NCBI RefSeq assembly: GCF_947507565.1
Contig: NC_089176.1
Span: 2,728,001 to 2,792,000, forward strand
Direction: 5' to 3'
Origin: Oscarella lobularis
Taxonomy: Eukaryota > Porifera > Homoscleromorpha > Homosclerophorida > Oscarellidae
DNA: 64,000 nucleotides
Made by a program: the position numbers and the translations under genes. Below the pieces are notes generated by a model, which did not search any database, had not been told where the DNA came from, and saw nothing but the letters and a program-made list of their open reading frames with translations. Positions 63,719-64,000 of the stretch are shown here, piece by piece (position 1 is the stretch's first letter; every line of letters begins with the position of its first letter).

Positions 63719-64000
63719 CGTTCACAGGAAGTGAGACGAGCGGAATCGAACGTGACGTAATGCGGCGTCTAGCCCGAGCTTCCGCGATAGTGCTATCAAT
63801 CCCTTTGAGTCGTCGTCGCGCAACGAATTGGACGAAATTCTAGCAGCAAAGACGAGTGTTTTTCTGCGGTAGGTGTTGTTCGAACGCACGCTAAGGAACG
63901 AAAGTGTGCTAAAAATAGGATTGATTTCCACTTTTTCAAAGGTCATCTCTTCATGTACGCATCATCCGTAGCATTTTCTGAGTAAACTTTGACACTGACG
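63719..64000. other. Upstream region of CASKIN, no gene seen
   Basis: It carries the presumed promoter and 5'UTR of the minus-strand CASKIN gene. No clear coding exon or TATA box was recognised. Confidence 0.5.

Overview
The window is nuclear DNA of a compact animal genome. Genes are densely packed, introns are mostly 45-60 bp with GT-AG ends, and the gene set is animal: huntingtin, CASKIN, PDPK1, USP7, CNOT6, plus CARD, Death, TIR and ZU5-type domains. Short introns, tight spacing and lineage-specific death-fold/ROCO genes suggest an early-branching invertebrate, most likely a sponge. That assignment is inference; no marker gene here proves the species.

Region 1 (1-16.8 kb) is a fast-evolving, locally duplicated island of death-fold signalling genes. 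It holds an ankyrin-repeat fragment (about 130-530), a ZU5-like gene (722-2307), a truncated USP7 copy (about 2553-4066), an intronless bacterial-type SDR gene (4232-5101, minus), a 215-aa CARD-Death adaptor (5161-6069), a 14-exon gene for a 2,469-aa protein (6304-14433), and a broken CARD-X-ankyrin-Death paralogue (14845-16767). The large protein reads CARD / novel domain / CARD-like / novel domain / ROC / COR / TIR / NB-ARC / TPR. Its frame is kept through every splice junction I placed. The adaptor and the receptor carry near-identical CARDs, so they look like a matched sensor-adaptor pair. This is the best candidate for an undescribed system in the window.

Region 2 (16.9-27 kb) is conserved housekeeping: full-length USP7 with a MITE in one intron, ATP synthase subunit d on the minus strand, and PDPK1 head-to-head with it, with start codons only 17 bp apart.

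Region 3 (27.2-50.5 kb) is one gene, huntingtin, with no polyglutamine tract. Its span is inflated by a single intron of about 10.2 kb made almost entirely of a 41-bp minisatellite (about 248 units) with higher-order structure. A second large intron (47.2-48.3 kb) contains a possible Pol III-type structured RNA gene.

Region 4 (50.5-64 kb) has a repeat-rich intergenic stretch, CNOT6 (CCR4 deadenylase), an intronless SAM methyltransferase, NUDT1/MTH1, a Rab-like GTPase, and CASKIN on the minus strand. CASKIN keeps its full layout (ankyrin, SH3, two SAM, proline-rich tail), and its linker is studded with Y-x-x-hydrophobic motifs.

Four copies of a block of about 110 bp sit just upstream of the USP7 genes and two CARD genes, so the death-fold genes and USP7 appear to share a duplicated promoter/5'UTR module. 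All identifications come from reading the sequence by eye; no database search was run.
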